Below are positions 17,840 to 26,801 of a stretch of 64,000 nt of DNA, piece after piece (positions within the stretch are counted from its first letter, which is position 1; every line of letters begins with the position of its first letter). The stretch lies in NCBI RefSeq assembly GCF_016909185.1, contig NZ_JAFBFH010000019.1:19886-83885 (forward strand), given 5' to 3'. The stretch comes from Siminovitchia thermophila (GTDB lineage: Bacteria > Bacillota > Bacilli > Bacillales > Bacillaceae_C). The notes beneath the pieces are model-generated. The model did not search any database, was not told the origin of the DNA, and saw only the letters and a list, made by a program, of their open reading frames with translations. A program made the position numbers and the translations under genes.

Positions 17840-19138
17840 TCAAAATTGATTTATTTCTTTTTGGTATATTACATGAAGTTTGAGGGCTTTTATACAGTTA
17901 CTGATTAAGCCCGTTTTCGGAGGCTGAAGACTTGGGGGCAAATGAAATAATTTTTCTAGATTTGAGTCGATTGCTCGATGGGGAACTGAAATGTCAGGGA
18001 TTATTTTCATGATATTTTCACGGCTGGCCAAATGGAATCCCCAGACACCAAACGACGGCACCACTGTATAATAGGCTTTCGTTTTGAAACCAGCAGTATT
18101 CAATGTTTTTGCTATGCTCCAATACACCCTCGGAGTATCCCTCGGGGAATTGGATTGGCATGAAACGACTCCTCCCGCATTCAAATGCCTGCCGGCCCCG
18201 ATAAATAATTCTTTGGTATATAATAAGCTGGTTGTAGGATCGGCGGGATCAGGAAAATCAACGATGATGACATCATAACCCTCCATTGTTTTCTTTAAGT
18301 ATTCCATCGCGTCCATTATATGCACCTTTACCCTGCTATCCCATAACGAGCCGGCATTTATAGCAGCAAGTGCGGGCTCGTCTTTTGCCAAACGAATCAT
18401 GACGGGGTCAATATCCACAAGATCTACATGTGCTACATCAGTATATTTTAATATTTCACGAAGCGCCAGCCCGTCCCCTCCGCCTAAAATCAGTATTCTT
18501 TTTCTTGCTTTTGCCAGTTCCATTGCCGGAAATACCAGTGCTTCATGGTAATATCTTTCATCAAGGGATGAAAACTGCAACTCATCATTTAGATACAATC
18601 GAAGGTCTTTTCCCTCGACAAGCAAAATATCCTGAAAACCACTGAATCCTCTATACAAAATATTGTGCTTTCCATTTATAAGTTCTTTAAGAACCTTCAT
18701 GTCCGACTCATTTCCCCGCTCTTTATTTGTTACATGAAGTGGTTTTCCCGGCTCACGAATACTTTCATTTCCGGAAAAAATTCGGCTTTTATGCCCTCTT
18801 GGAATTTCATGCATAAAGACGCGCCTTGCGCCTATTTTGCGTAGAAATCTTTGTAACACATTCCAGACATCCTGATGGGAACATGTATATAAGTCCAAAG
18901 CTGTATACCTGTATTCAGGCCAAGTGTGAATAGAGAAATGGGACGAAGAGATAACGATCGTACCCGTTACTCCTTGGGGTGAAAACGTATGGAAATAAGC
19001 CATCAGAATTTCCAATCGCAGTTCTCTCAAGGACTCTAAAATCAAACTTTTTACCTCATCAGCGCAATCAATGACACTAGCATTACAATCATATGCATCC
19101 ACGATAAAATGTTGTCCTATTACGCCCGTTGCTTCCAT
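17840..19138 (-). CDS. S-adenosylmethionine decarboxylase / spermidine synthase fusion (SpeD-SpeE)
   Basis: A 432-residue fusion. Residues about 1-115 are a class 1b AdoMet decarboxylase proenzyme with SPQGVTGTIVIS and the pyruvoyl region SSSHFSIHTWPEY. Ser66 would become the pyruvoyl group and Cys86 (DLYTC) the catalytic cysteine. The residue before the cleavage Ser is Ser rather than the usual Glu. Residues from about 150 form a spermidine-synthase-like aminopropyltransferase: DERYYHEALVFPAM, ILGGGDGLALREILKY, VDLVDIDP and VDFPDPADP. Together they would make decarboxylated SAM and transfer its aminopropyl group to putrescine or a similar acceptor. I use the ATG at 19138 because AAGGA is 9 nt upstream; the ATG 9 nt earlier abuts that site. 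Confidence 0.9.
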   Translation of the reverse strand: MEATGVIGQHFIVDAYDCNASVIDCADEVKSLILESLRELRLEILMAYFHTFSPQGVTGTIVISSSHFSIHTWPEYRYTALDLYTCSHQDVWNVLQRFLRKIGARRVFMHEIPRGHKSRIFSGNESIREPGKPLHVTNKERGNESDMKVLKELINGKHNILYRGFSGFQDILLVEGKDLRLYLNDELQFSSLDERYYHEALVFPAMELAKARKRILILGGGDGLALREILKYTDVAHVDLVDIDPVMIRLAKDEPALAAINAGSLWDSRVKVHIMDAMEYLKKTMEGYDVIIVDFPDPADPTTSLLYTKELFIGAGRHLNAGGVVSCQSNSPRDTPRVYWSIAKTLNTAGFKTKAYYTVVPSFGVWGFHLASRENIMKIIPDISVPHRAIDSNLEKLFHLPPSLQPPKTGLISNCIKALKLHVIYQKEINQF

Positions 19139-19404
19139 GTCGTCCATTCCTTCCAGTCCTGATATTTTTTCGCTTCGCCCGAATCACCCATATTCCCGCA
19201 AACACATCCATAACTAACGTATGAACTTATCAATGTGCAAATGCTAAAAAATGAAAACTCTGCCTTTCTCGATTGAGCGAACGGCACGTTTTCGTCTATG
19301 AGTAGGATTCATGGATAATTCCCAATCCGTAAAACATTAATCCACTATGCTTCCGCGGTCATGAAGGAATAATGTGAGGAAGTTGGAAAAAATCATTGCG
19401 AAGC
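19139..19404. other. Upstream region of the SpeD-SpeE fusion gene
   Basis: No gene or clear regulatory RNA is recognised here. It leads into a decayed CRISPR array. Confidence 0.4.
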
Positions 19405-19609
19405 CATATAGAGTGCGACACGATACAATGAGATAAAACTCCATATATAGCGTTATTTCAATCCACGCACTCATATAGAGTGCGACGCGGATGATGATGG
19501 CACTTTAAAGGATGAAATACATATTTCAATCCATGAACTCATATAGAGTGCGAGAAAAAGAGTTTGAAAGAGTCATTTCAGGAATCCGATTTTCAATCCA
19601 CGCACTCAT
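19405..19609 (-). CRISPR. Degenerate type I-C-like CRISPR array remnant
   Basis: There is one intact 32-nt repeat (19455-19486), a second full-length repeat with three changes (19523-19554), and truncated repeats at both ends (15 nt at 19405-19419, 20 nt at 19590-19609). The spacers are 35, 36 and 35 nt. Read on the minus strand the repeat starts GTCGCACTCTATATGAGTGC (stem GCACTC/GAGTGC) and ends GTGGATTGAAAT, the pattern of type I-C repeats such as that of Bacillus halodurans. No cas gene and no leader are seen in the window, and the leader-side repeat is cut, so the array looks inactive. Confidence 0.85.
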
Positions 19610-19833
19610 CATAAAGAAAAACTTCCAGCAATGGACGCAGACCTACAAGATGTAAGCCAAGCAAGGTTGCCATACGATGTCGCGTTCTTTCCTCCACCCC
19701 CGTTCCCCACTGAACACAGCAAGACAAAGGCCAAGATCGAGTTCAGTCCATTTTACTGTGTAAATTCCTCACGCTCTATTCGGGATAGAGCGAAACTTCA
19801 TGCGGCGAAGGTTGTTATTCCGCTTTTTGTTCG

Positions 19834-19950
19834 TTAAGCCAATCCGGCACTGGGTGTTGGACCAACTAGCTTTTCTCCGGACATCATCCTTTCTTCAGGG
19901 GGGCATGACAGGATGTTAATGCCGGGTCAAGCGAAATTTCAAGGAACGAA
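19834..19950 (+). repeat. Dispersed intergenic repeat, copy 2 (divergent)
   Basis: Begins GTTAAGCCAATCCGGCACTG and ends TTAATGCCGGGTCAAGCG, parallel to copy 3 about 140 bp further on. Confidence 0.55.
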
Positions 19951-19972
19951 AGCTTTTATTCAGCTGATTGTT

Positions 19973-20080
19973 CGTTAAGCCAATCGGGCGGATACTGGTT
20001 GTTTGAACCCATTGTTTACTTTTTTCGGGTCCTTTCTGCAAAGGGCCTTACTGCCGGTTAATGCGGGATCAAGCGAATTA
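19973..20080 (+). repeat. Dispersed intergenic repeat, copy 3
   Basis: Begins GTTAAGCCAATCGGGCGGAT and contains GGGCCTTACTGCCGGTTAAT and GCGGGATCAAGCG, matching copies at 5790 and 46407. It abuts the end of the speB-type gene. Confidence 0.65.
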
Positions 20081-20083
20081 CGT

Positions 20084-21025
20084 TTATTCCGCTACATATT
20101 TCCCTCTTATGTTCTTGTTCTTCCGCTGATGATGTCCCCAGCATTCCGTCAATATTTTTCTCGCCGCAAAAACCGAGAGTGCGGAATCATCCAATTTAGG
20201 TGACACTTCCACGACATCAAAACCAATGACAGGAAGCTCAAACAAGCCGTATAACAAATCAAGCAGCTCTCGGCTATCCAAACCGCCAAACTGCGGTGTT
20301 CCGGTTCCCGGGGCATAAGCTGGATCAAGCGAATCGATATCCACTGTAATATAAATTTGTTCAAATCGGGCCATTTTGGATTGAATAGTTTCCAATGTTT
20401 TTTCCACACCATTTCTTCTTACTTCGAGCGCTTTGATCATATTCATGTCATGATTCTGAATAAACGCCAGCTCCTCTGACTCGACAGAACGTACTCCCAC
20501 AAAGAAGATACTCTCCGTATCCGGCACATTTTCCAGTTCCAAAGCACGCCTTCCGGTAGAACCATGCGAGAGTAAATCTCCCCCCATTTCATGACACAAA
20601 TCAAAGTGGGCATCAATGTGGATGATGCCAAAAGGCTTTTCCAAAGCTCTGTCAATGCCTTTTAAGACAGGAATCGTCGTAGAATGGTCACCGCCGATCA
20701 TCGTTAGCAGTTTGCCTGATTTAGCGATAGAGTAGGCGGCTACTTCTGCTTGCAAAAAGATTTCATCACGGCTGGCACCTTCCATATCCCCCAAGTCCAA
20801 TATCTTTAAGGACGAGAGATCTTCCCATCTTTCCGTTGTCGGGGGAATTGTATAGGTTATATTGCGAATAGCGGCCGGGCCTTCTTTTGCACCCGAACGG
20901 AAGCTGACCCCTCCATCATATGGAATCCCGTAGACAACAATATCCGCCTCTTCCATATCAATGCCTGGACGGTTTAACCCAGCCCAAATACCCTCTTCTT
21001 GGATCATCTTAGAAACCTTTTTCAA
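20084..21025 (-). CDS. speB: Agmatinase / ureohydrolase family enzyme
   Basis: A 313-residue Mn-dependent ureohydrolase. Metal ligands are in GGDHSTTIPV (about 118), IHIDAHFDLCHE (about 140) and TVDIDSLDPAYAPGTGTP (about 225), the three arginase-family signatures. Agmatinase, which makes putrescine and urea from agmatine, is the best guess because the SpeD-SpeE fusion gene lies downstream on the same strand. Guanidinobutyrase or a related guanidine hydrolase is possible, since these cannot be told apart from motifs. The start follows a GAGGGAT site. Confidence 0.85.
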   Translation of the reverse strand: MKKVSKMIQEEGIWAGLNRPGIDMEEADIVVYGIPYDGGVSFRSGAKEGPAAIRNITYTIPPTTERWEDLSSLKILDLGDMEGASRDEIFLQAEVAAYSIAKSGKLLTMIGGDHSTTIPVLKGIDRALEKPFGIIHIDAHFDLCHEMGGDLLSHGSTGRRALELENVPDTESIFFVGVRSVESEELAFIQNHDMNMIKALEVRRNGVEKTLETIQSKMARFEQIYITVDIDSLDPAYAPGTGTPQFGGLDSRELLDLLYGLFELPVIGFDVVEVSPKLDDSALSVFAARKILTECWGHHQRKNKNIRGKYVAE

Positions 21026-21615
21026 ATGTCATCCCTCTTTTTCTATCAATATTTCAAATCAGTCTAGTAAGCCCTTACATTATGTTCTATCTTATCTGTA
21101 TTTGTTTCATTTGGGAAATAAAAAAACGGCCCATCGACCCCATAATCGCTTTCTTGAAAGAGCTATTGGGAGTTTGCCATTAATCATTTTAACTATTAAA
21201 GCAAGTACATGAAAAAGCACGATCTTCCTAGCTGGAAAACGATCGAAATGAGCAGTGTAACACCCTCCATTGGGATAGGATTCCTTTATTGACAATCGCT
21301 TTAATTGAAAAAGCTCTCGAAAACGCTCGGACAGAAAATTTCCTTCATTCTGGCACAGCATTTTGGATTCTGAATTAAAGATAAGAGCTTCGGCAGATGC
21401 CAGCACCTAAGGATCTTTCTTCTTCCAAAGGAACCCAACCGCCAATAAGGGAAAATGGGCTTCTCTAAAACATTCCTGAGGGGGTGTCCGAAAAGTAATA
21501 TCGCAGCTTGAAACAAAAAATGCTGTAAAATCAACATTCTTTGGTTTTACACTGTAGTGCATTTACTCTGAATTGGACTTCTTAGACAGCCCCTTATGTT
21601 TACATTCCGGCTCTT
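21026..21615. other. 590-nt intergenic region with a MITE-like element, no supported gene
   Basis: Minus-strand open frames at 21107-21406 and 21301-21537 lack ribosome-binding sites and recognisable motifs. They may be remains of something older. The 114-bp element at 21480-21593 is listed separately. Confidence 0.4.
21480..21593. mobile_element. Short element with imperfect terminal inverted repeats (MITE-like)
   Basis: The left end GGGGGTGTCCGAAAAGT matches the right end (complement GGGGCTGTCTAAGAAGT) at 12 of 17 positions, giving a 114-bp non-coding element. Such ends resemble IS-derived termini. No transposase is present, and I could not confirm a target duplication. Confidence 0.4.
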
Positions 21616-22401
21616 TTACACTCTCCCCTTCATCCACTTCCCGATTTCGCTCACAACTTCCCTGTTTAAGGATGGCGGAAAGTAATGCGTAACATGCTTA
21701 AAATATCTCGTTTCCACTTTCTTGCCAAGTTCCAATAGTCTTTTTTCCAGCCGATATGCATGTTCAATCGAAACATGTTCATCGCGCTCGCCATGAACAA
21801 TCAGTACGGGACAACGAAGATGCTCAAGCTCGTACAAAGGAGTGCGGTATGTATATGCTTGAAGTGCCGTTTTAGGCGACCCGCCAATAACACGCTTCAT
21901 CATCCGGCGCAAATCTTTCCGCTCGACATATGTCAATGCCATATCCGCTACTCCTCCCCATGTCACGAGAGAAGCGGCCGTTTTGTGTTTAATGGCGGTC
22001 AACAATGCCATCACGCCGCCGCGAGAAAAACCGAAAATGTGAATGCGATCCTCCAGGACTGCCGGGTGGCTCTTTAATACAGCCAATGCCGAAAAAGCAT
22101 CCTTCCGGTCCTCCCCGGCAAAATCTTCATTTCCTTCACCCCCGCGATTTCCCCGATAAAACGGAGCAAAGACAACGAAGCCTTCCGAAGCAAATTGGCC
22201 GATGCGTGCCGGCCTCACCATCCCGACATTTTTAATGCCGCCCCTTAAATATAAAAGGCCATCATACATACCCGCCTCGGTCGGCTCCGCGAGCAATCCC
22301 TTCACGCAGAGCCCCGCAGACATATATGTCATTAAATACATGCGTACGTTCGGATTGGGAGATGGGAACAACCATTTCTCAATGATTGAAGTTTCATTCA
22401 T
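21616..22401 (-). CDS. ytmA: Alpha/beta hydrolase YtmA (prolyl-oligopeptidase-like S9 fold)
   Basis: A 261-residue hydrolase. The nucleophile elbow is FGFSRGGVMAL (about residue 124-134). Downstream are HGERDEHVSIEHA with the likely Asp (about 207) and HVTHYFPP with the likely His (about 240). The core VVFAPFYRGNRGGEG is typical of S9-type peptidases and esterases. Length and position match B. subtilis YtmA. The substrate is unknown. It is divergent from ytlA, and AGGAGG precedes the ATG. Confidence 0.85.
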   Translation of the reverse strand: MNETSIIEKWLFPSPNPNVRMYLMTYMSAGLCVKGLLAEPTEAGMYDGLLYLRGGIKNVGMVRPARIGQFASEGFVVFAPFYRGNRGGEGNEDFAGEDRKDAFSALAVLKSHPAVLEDRIHIFGFSRGGVMALLTAIKHKTAASLVTWGGVADMALTYVERKDLRRMMKRVIGGSPKTALQAYTYRTPLYELEHLRCPVLIVHGERDEHVSIEHAYRLEKRLLELGKKVETRYFKHVTHYFPPSLNREVVSEIGKWMKGRV

Positions 22402-22510
22402 GACTCGTTCCTCCTGCCATCAAAATTTGTTTCACATATTTAAACATCCATCATACGATATGTTAGCCCAATTTCACGGCGTTTTACAAACATTGATGGG
22501 AGGTTCTTTC

Positions 22511-23512
22511 GTGAAAATATCGCTAAAGGTTGGAATGATACTCATTGCATCATTTCTATTGCTGATTGGCGCGGCATGCTCCAACAAGAAAGATGCAGTG
22601 CAAAAAGTCAGGCTTGCTGAAGTGACCAGATCTGTTTTCTACACCCCGCAATATGTGGCGCTGGAAAAAGGATTCTTTAAAGAAGAAGGGCTCGACGTTG
22701 AATTAAAGACGACCTGGGGCGGTGATAAAACAATGACGGCTCTCTTATCAGATGCAGTCGATATTGCCCTCGTCGGCTCGGAAACTTCGATTTATGTATA
22801 TGCCCAAGGTACCAGTGATCCTATCATTAACTTCGCGCAGCTGACGCAAACCGATGGAACTTTCCTCGTATCACGCGAAAAAGTCGACCACTTTGACTGG
22901 GAGATGCTAAAAGGAACCACTTTTCTCGGCCAGCGAAAAGGAGGCATGCCGCAAATGGTTGGCGAATTTGTTTTGAAAAAGCACGGCATCGATCCTCAGC
23001 AGGACTTGGAGCTAATCCAAAACATCGATTTCGGAAATATTGCCAACTCATTTGCCTCCGGCACCGGAGATTACGTCCAACTCTTTGAACCGACTGCATC
23101 GGTGTTTGAAAAGGAAGGAAAAGGTTACATCATCGCTTCATTCGGTGAAGAATCGGGTCATGTTCCTTATACGACATTTATGGCAAAAGAAACCTATCTG
23201 AAAGAAAACGAGGAAACAGTAGAAAAATTTGTAAGAGCTCTTTATAAAGCCCAGAAATGGGTTGAAAAAAGCAGTGGAGAAGAGATAGCGGAGGTCGTAC
23301 AGCCTTATTTTGAAGACTCGGACATTGAAACATTGGCCGTTGTCATTGACCGGTATAAAAATCAAGGTTCGTTTGCTGAGAAAATGACGCTAACAAAGGA
23401 AGGGTGGGAAAATTTGCAGGCCATTATGAAAGAAGCTGGCGAGCTCCCGGAAAGAGTGGATTACGACAAACTCGTCAATACAAACATCGTTGAAAAGGTG
23501 ATGGCTGAATAA
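22511..23512 (+). CDS. ytlA: ABC transporter substrate-binding lipoprotein (NMT1/SsuA-like)
   Basis: A 333-residue lipoprotein with signal peptide and lipobox LLIGAAC (Cys23). The mature domain has the NMT1/THI5-like pattern: FYTPQYVALEKGFFKEEGLDVEL, then VGSETSIYVYAQG. Relatives bind sulfonates or pyrimidine precursors of thiamine; the ligand is unknown here. A longer open frame exists, but the GTG at 22511 follows GGGAGGT and begins with a proper signal peptide, while the upstream part overlaps ytmA. First gene of ytlA-ytlC-ytlD. Confidence 0.88.
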   Translation: MKISLKVGMILIASFLLLIGAACSNKKDAVQKVRLAEVTRSVFYTPQYVALEKGFFKEEGLDVELKTTWGGDKTMTALLSDAVDIALVGSETSIYVYAQGTSDPIINFAQLTQTDGTFLVSREKVDHFDWEMLKGTTFLGQRKGGMPQMVGEFVLKKHGIDPQQDLELIQNIDFGNIANSFASGTGDYVQLFEPTASVFEKEGKGYIIASFGEESGHVPYTTFMAKETYLKENEETVEKFVRALYKAQKWVEKSSGEEIAEVVQPYFEDSDIETLAVVIDRYKNQGSFAEKMTLTKEGWENLQAIMKEAGELPERVDYDKLVNTNIVEKVMAE

Positions 23513-23543
23513 CTTTATTGAATAAGAAGGAGGTCAAAACATC

Positions 23544-24320
23544 GTGAGCTTCCTTGTGGCAGAACAAATAGAACATCATTATTTTTCCCCTTCATCAGTC
23601 AAAATCGCCTTGAAGGATGTATCTTTTACTGTAAATGAAGGTGAGTTTATTTCACTGATCGGGCCATCCGGCTGCGGAAAAACAACACTGCTTTCCATTG
23701 TTTCGGGACTGTTAAAACCGACAACCGGAGATGTAAAGATTGATGGCAAGCCACCGGAATCGCAAAAAAGCAGCATCGGTTATATGCTGCAGCAAGATTA
23801 CTTATTTCCTTGGAAAACAATCGAGGACAACACGTTAATCGGACTAAAACTTAACGGGAAGCTCAATCGTGAAACGAAAGAAAATGCCATTCGTTTTTTA
23901 AGGCAGATCGGACTAGGTGATGTGGAAAAATCCTATCCCCGCCAGCTTTCCGGAGGAATGCGCCAAAGGGCGGCATTGGCTCGAACCATGGCAGTCCAGC
24001 CTAAACTGCTGCTTCTGGATGAACCATTTTCCGCACTGGACTACCAAACCAAGTTAAAGCTCGAAGATCTAGTGTTCCATATATTAAGAAGCTACCATAA
24101 AACAGCTGTTCTTGTCACACATGATATTGCCGAAGCCATTTCCATGAGCGATCGCATACTGCTTTTTGCGACGAATCCGGGACGGCTTCATAAAATATTT
24201 CACGTCCCAGAGGAACTCCGAAACACCAGTCCTTTCGAATCCAGGACGAAAGATGCTCACCATGAATTATTCGGAACCATATGGAAGGAGTTGGAATCCC
24301 TTGAAAAAGAAGTCCGTTGA
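23544..24320 (+). CDS. ytlC: ABC transporter ATP-binding protein (nitrate/sulfonate/thiamine-precursor type)
   Basis: A 258-residue ATPase: Walker [12 protein letters not shown] (about 41-51), Q-loop [10 protein letters not shown], signature [13 protein letters not shown] (about 135-147), Walker [13 protein letters not shown] and H-loop VTHDIAEA. It drives import with ytlA and ytlD. The GTG start follows AGGAGGTC. The 3' end overlaps ytlD by 20 nt, indicating coupling. Confidence 0.92.
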   Translation: MSFLVAEQIEHHYFSPSSVKIALKDVSFTVNEGEFISLIGPSGCGKTTLLSIVSGLLKPTTGDVKIDGKPPESQKSSIGYMLQQDYLFPWKTIEDNTLIGLKLNGKLNRETKENAIRFLRQIGLGDVEKSYPRQLSGGMRQRAALARTMAVQPKLLLLDEPFSALDYQTKLKLEDLVFHILRSYHKTAVLVTHDIAEAISMSDRILLFATNPGRLHKIFHVPEELRNTSPFESRTKDAHHELFGTIWKELESLEKEVR

Positions 24321-25113
24321 TCCTTTCCTCCTTCATGAGCAATACAAACAGCAGATTGTGATTGAAAAGCGCTGGATTCGTTTTTACCAATTTCTCATTC
24401 TGACCGCCTTTTTCATTGTTTGGGAGGCAGGGAGTCGCAACCAATGGCTGGACCCGCTTATTTTCAGCTATCCCTCCAAAGTGTGGGCTCTGCTGATAGA
24501 ACGAATCGCCGACGGTTCTCTATTTTCACATGTGGGAGTCACAGTGTTCGAGACGGTACTCGGCTTTATTTTGGGCACTTTTCTGGGAACCATTCTGGCC
24601 GCTATTTTATGGTGGTCCCCATTTCTTTCAAAGGTGCTTGATCCATACCTCGTTATCTTAAACGCGATGCCAAAGGTGGCGCTGGGACCGATCCTGATCG
24701 TCGGTCTTGGTCCCGGATTTACATCGATCATTGCGATGGGGGCGATCATATCCATCATTATTACGACAATCGTTGTCTATACGGCATTTCGGGATGTCGA
24801 CGAAAACTATTTAACAGTACTCCGGACATTTGGCGCCGGTAAGAGACATATTTTTCAAGAGGCGGTTTTGCCCGCATCCTTTCCAACGATTATTTCAACA
24901 TTAAAAGTCAATGTCGGTCTTTCCTGGGTCGGTGTCATTGTCGGTGAGTTTCTCGTTTCGGCAAAAGGTCTCGGGTATATGATTGTTTACGGGTTTCAAG
25001 TATTCAATTTTACGCTCGTCATGCTCGCTCTCTTGCTCATTGTCATTTTTGCCACAATCATGTATATGCTTGTTGAATTGCTGGAAAAAAAGCTCCTTAA
25101 AGATCACCGTTAG
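24301..25113 (+). CDS. ytlD: ABC transporter permease (YtlD)
   Basis: A 270-residue permease with about six membrane segments and the EAA-type loop [23 protein letters not shown] (about 188-210) that docks on the ATPase. I use TTG at 24301 as start: AAGGAG lies 10 nt upstream and known relatives start here ([14 protein letters not shown]). The longer frame from 24166 would lie inside ytlC. It completes the ytlACD importer; the substrate is unknown. Confidence 0.88.
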   Translation: MKKKSVDPFLLHEQYKQQIVIEKRWIRFYQFLILTAFFIVWEAGSRNQWLDPLIFSYPSKVWALLIERIADGSLFSHVGVTVFETVLGFILGTFLGTILAAILWWSPFLSKVLDPYLVILNAMPKVALGPILIVGLGPGFTSIIAMGAIISIIITTIVVYTAFRDVDENYLTVLRTFGAGKRHIFQEAVLPASFPTIISTLKVNVGLSWVGVIVGEFLVSAKGLGYMIVYGFQVFNFTLVMLALLLIVIFATIMYMLVELLEKKLLKDHR

Positions 25114-25627
25114 GGGGGCATCTAAAAAGCCCCAACACGGGACTGTCCGGAAAGTCCATAAATACCGATTTCTGTGACAGCCCCGTCAGTTTCTCACCGT
25201 ACTGTCAGTGGTATCATCTTTTTACAAAAGCTATCCGCCATAATAGAGTCTTCTCCTGTATGAGACTTGTTGAAAGTCTTTGAAAAGGTTTCCATTTTTT
25301 TTGAAAAAGACACTCGCCTGTTTGTAATTCACCTTCCACAAGCCCCATCTGTCTATGGATAATATATTCAACAGGCGCCATTTCTGGCAATTTTCTAGAA
25401 TACAAGACGATAAGAATTTTTAACATTCCATCACCTATTCAGGAAAGATTGATCATCATTAAATAGCGATTTTGTTTTTCTTGTTTTAACCTCATCGAAC
25501 CAAAAAAAGTGCTGCCTTTTTGCGTGAGAGCCTTGGGATTTTGAAATCATTTCAGTTGTTGTATTCGAACACCATTTCGTAGAAGTGATGACTTCCGGTT
25601 TAAACTATTTATCAAATTTGAATTATT
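25114..25627. other. Intergenic region between ytlD and the peptide transporter
   Basis: GC-rich inverted sequences follow ytlD at about 25116-25190 (GGGGGGC/GCCCC and GGGACTGTCC/GACAGCCCC). A minus-strand frame of 70 residues at 25214-25426, preceded by AGGTGAT, is a weak gene candidate with no recognised family. Confidence 0.4.
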
Positions 25628-25655
25628 TGATTCTTTAAAATAAATAGGTATAATA
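25628..25655 (+). promoter_or_regulatory. Candidate sigma-A promoter of the peptide ABC operon
   Basis: TTGATT (25628-25633) and TATAAT (25650-25655) with a 16-nt spacer, about 120 nt before the first gene. Confidence 0.6.
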
Positions 25656-25775
25656 TACTGTTAAATAAATATTTTTATATTTTTTAAAATTGATAGATTT
25701 CTGCTAGACGGTGGTTACCATTCGAAGATCATAAAAAAACGCTTAGCGCTACCCAATGAAACGGGAGGGATTCAT

Positions 25776-26801
25776 ATGAGCGATCGTTTATTAGAAATTA
25801 AAGATCTAACAACCTCTTTCAGAATAAAAGATCAATATTACGCCGCGGTCGATCATGTCTCTTTATCGGTCAATAAAAATGAGACGCTGGCGATTGTAGG
25901 TGAGTCGGGTTCCGGAAAAAGTGCTTTAGCATTCTCCATCATGCGCTTGCATAATCGCGCTAAAATAGAAGGCCATATTTACTTTCATGGCCAAGACATC
26001 ATGAATTTACCGATTGGGAAGTTAAATAAGTTGCGTGGTAATGATATGGCGATGATTTTTCAAGACCCTTTAGCCGCTTTAAATCCACTCATGACAATTG
26101 GAGACCAAATTGGTGAAGCATTGTTGCTTCACAATAAACAACTATCCAAGCAAGACCGTCAAAGTAAGGTAGTTCATTTACTCAAACAAGTCGGTATACC
26201 CAGACCGGAGTATACATGTGAGCAATATCCCCATCAACTGTCAGGAGGCATGCGGCAACGGGTTGTGATTGCCATTGCTATTGCCAATAAACCAAAACTA
26301 CTCATTGCCGATGAGCCCACAACAGCTTTAGATGTCACTATTCAAGCGCAAATATTACGGTTAATCAATGATTTAAAAAACAAAATGGGAACGGGGGTCA
26401 TTTTAATCACCCATGATTTAGGGGTGGTTGCAGAGATGGCAGATCGCGTAGCAGTCATGTATGCGGGGCAAGTCGTTGAAGTGACAAATGTTCACACTTT
26501 GTTTAAAGAGCCGTTACACCCCTATACCAGATCGCTATTAAACTCCATACCAAGTACTGATCAAATAAAAGATAAGCTTCATGTGATTCAAGGAATTGTC
26601 CCTTCTTTACAAAAAATGCCGCGCGAAGGGTGTCGATTTTCCGCCCGGATTCCGTGGATAGATAAAACAGCACATGAATCGCATCCGGAATTGCGTCAAG
26701 TAGCTCCTGGCCATTTTGTCCGCTGTACATGTTATCAGCACTTTTATTTTCCGGATGAAATCGACAAGGAGGTAACTGCATATGGCACTTTTAGAGGTTG
26801 A
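25776..26801 (+). CDS. Oligopeptide/dipeptide ABC transporter ATP-binding protein (OppD/AppD/DppD type)
   Basis: A 341-residue ATPase: Walker [12 protein letters not shown] (about 41), Q-loop [17 protein letters not shown], signature [16 protein letters not shown] (about 157), Walker [13 protein letters not shown]. The C-terminal oligopeptide-transporter extension is present, but where OppD proteins usually carry cysteines for a metal cluster only GCRF and a distal CTCYQH are seen. It acts with the next ATPase as a heterodimer. A 20-nt overlap with the next gene shows coupling. GGGAGGG precedes the ATG. Confidence 0.92.
   Translation: MSDRLLEIKDLTTSFRIKDQYYAAVDHVSLSVNKNETLAIVGESGSGKSALAFSIMRLHNRAKIEGHIYFHGQDIMNLPIGKLNKLRGNDMAMIFQDPLAALNPLMTIGDQIGEALLLHNKQLSKQDRQSKVVHLLKQVGIPRPEYTCEQYPHQLSGGMRQRVVIAIAIANKPKLLIADEPTTALDVTIQAQILRLINDLKNKMGTGVILITHDLGVVAEMADRVAVMYAGQVVEVTNVHTLFKEPLHPYTRSLLNSIPSTDQIKDKLHVIQGIVPSLQKMPREGCRFSARIPWIDKTAHESHPELRQVAPGHFVRCTCYQHFYFPDEIDKEVTAYGTFRG

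Noticed and set aside
17592..17843. 83-residue minus-strand frame after the SpeD-SpeE gene
   Set aside because: Overlaps the stop of the fusion gene, lacks a Shine-Dalgarno site and has non-protein-like composition.
19631..19837. 68-residue frame beside the CRISPR remnant
   Set aside because: No ribosome-binding site, no motif, and it runs into a dispersed repeat.
21107..21537. Minus-strand frames that might be transposase debris
   Set aside because: No catalytic motif or similarity I can name; only the inverted-repeat element beside them is supportable.
25214..25426. 70-residue minus-strand frame with a fair AGGTGAT site
   Set aside because: No family recognised and no conserved context; mentioned in the region note but not called as a gene.
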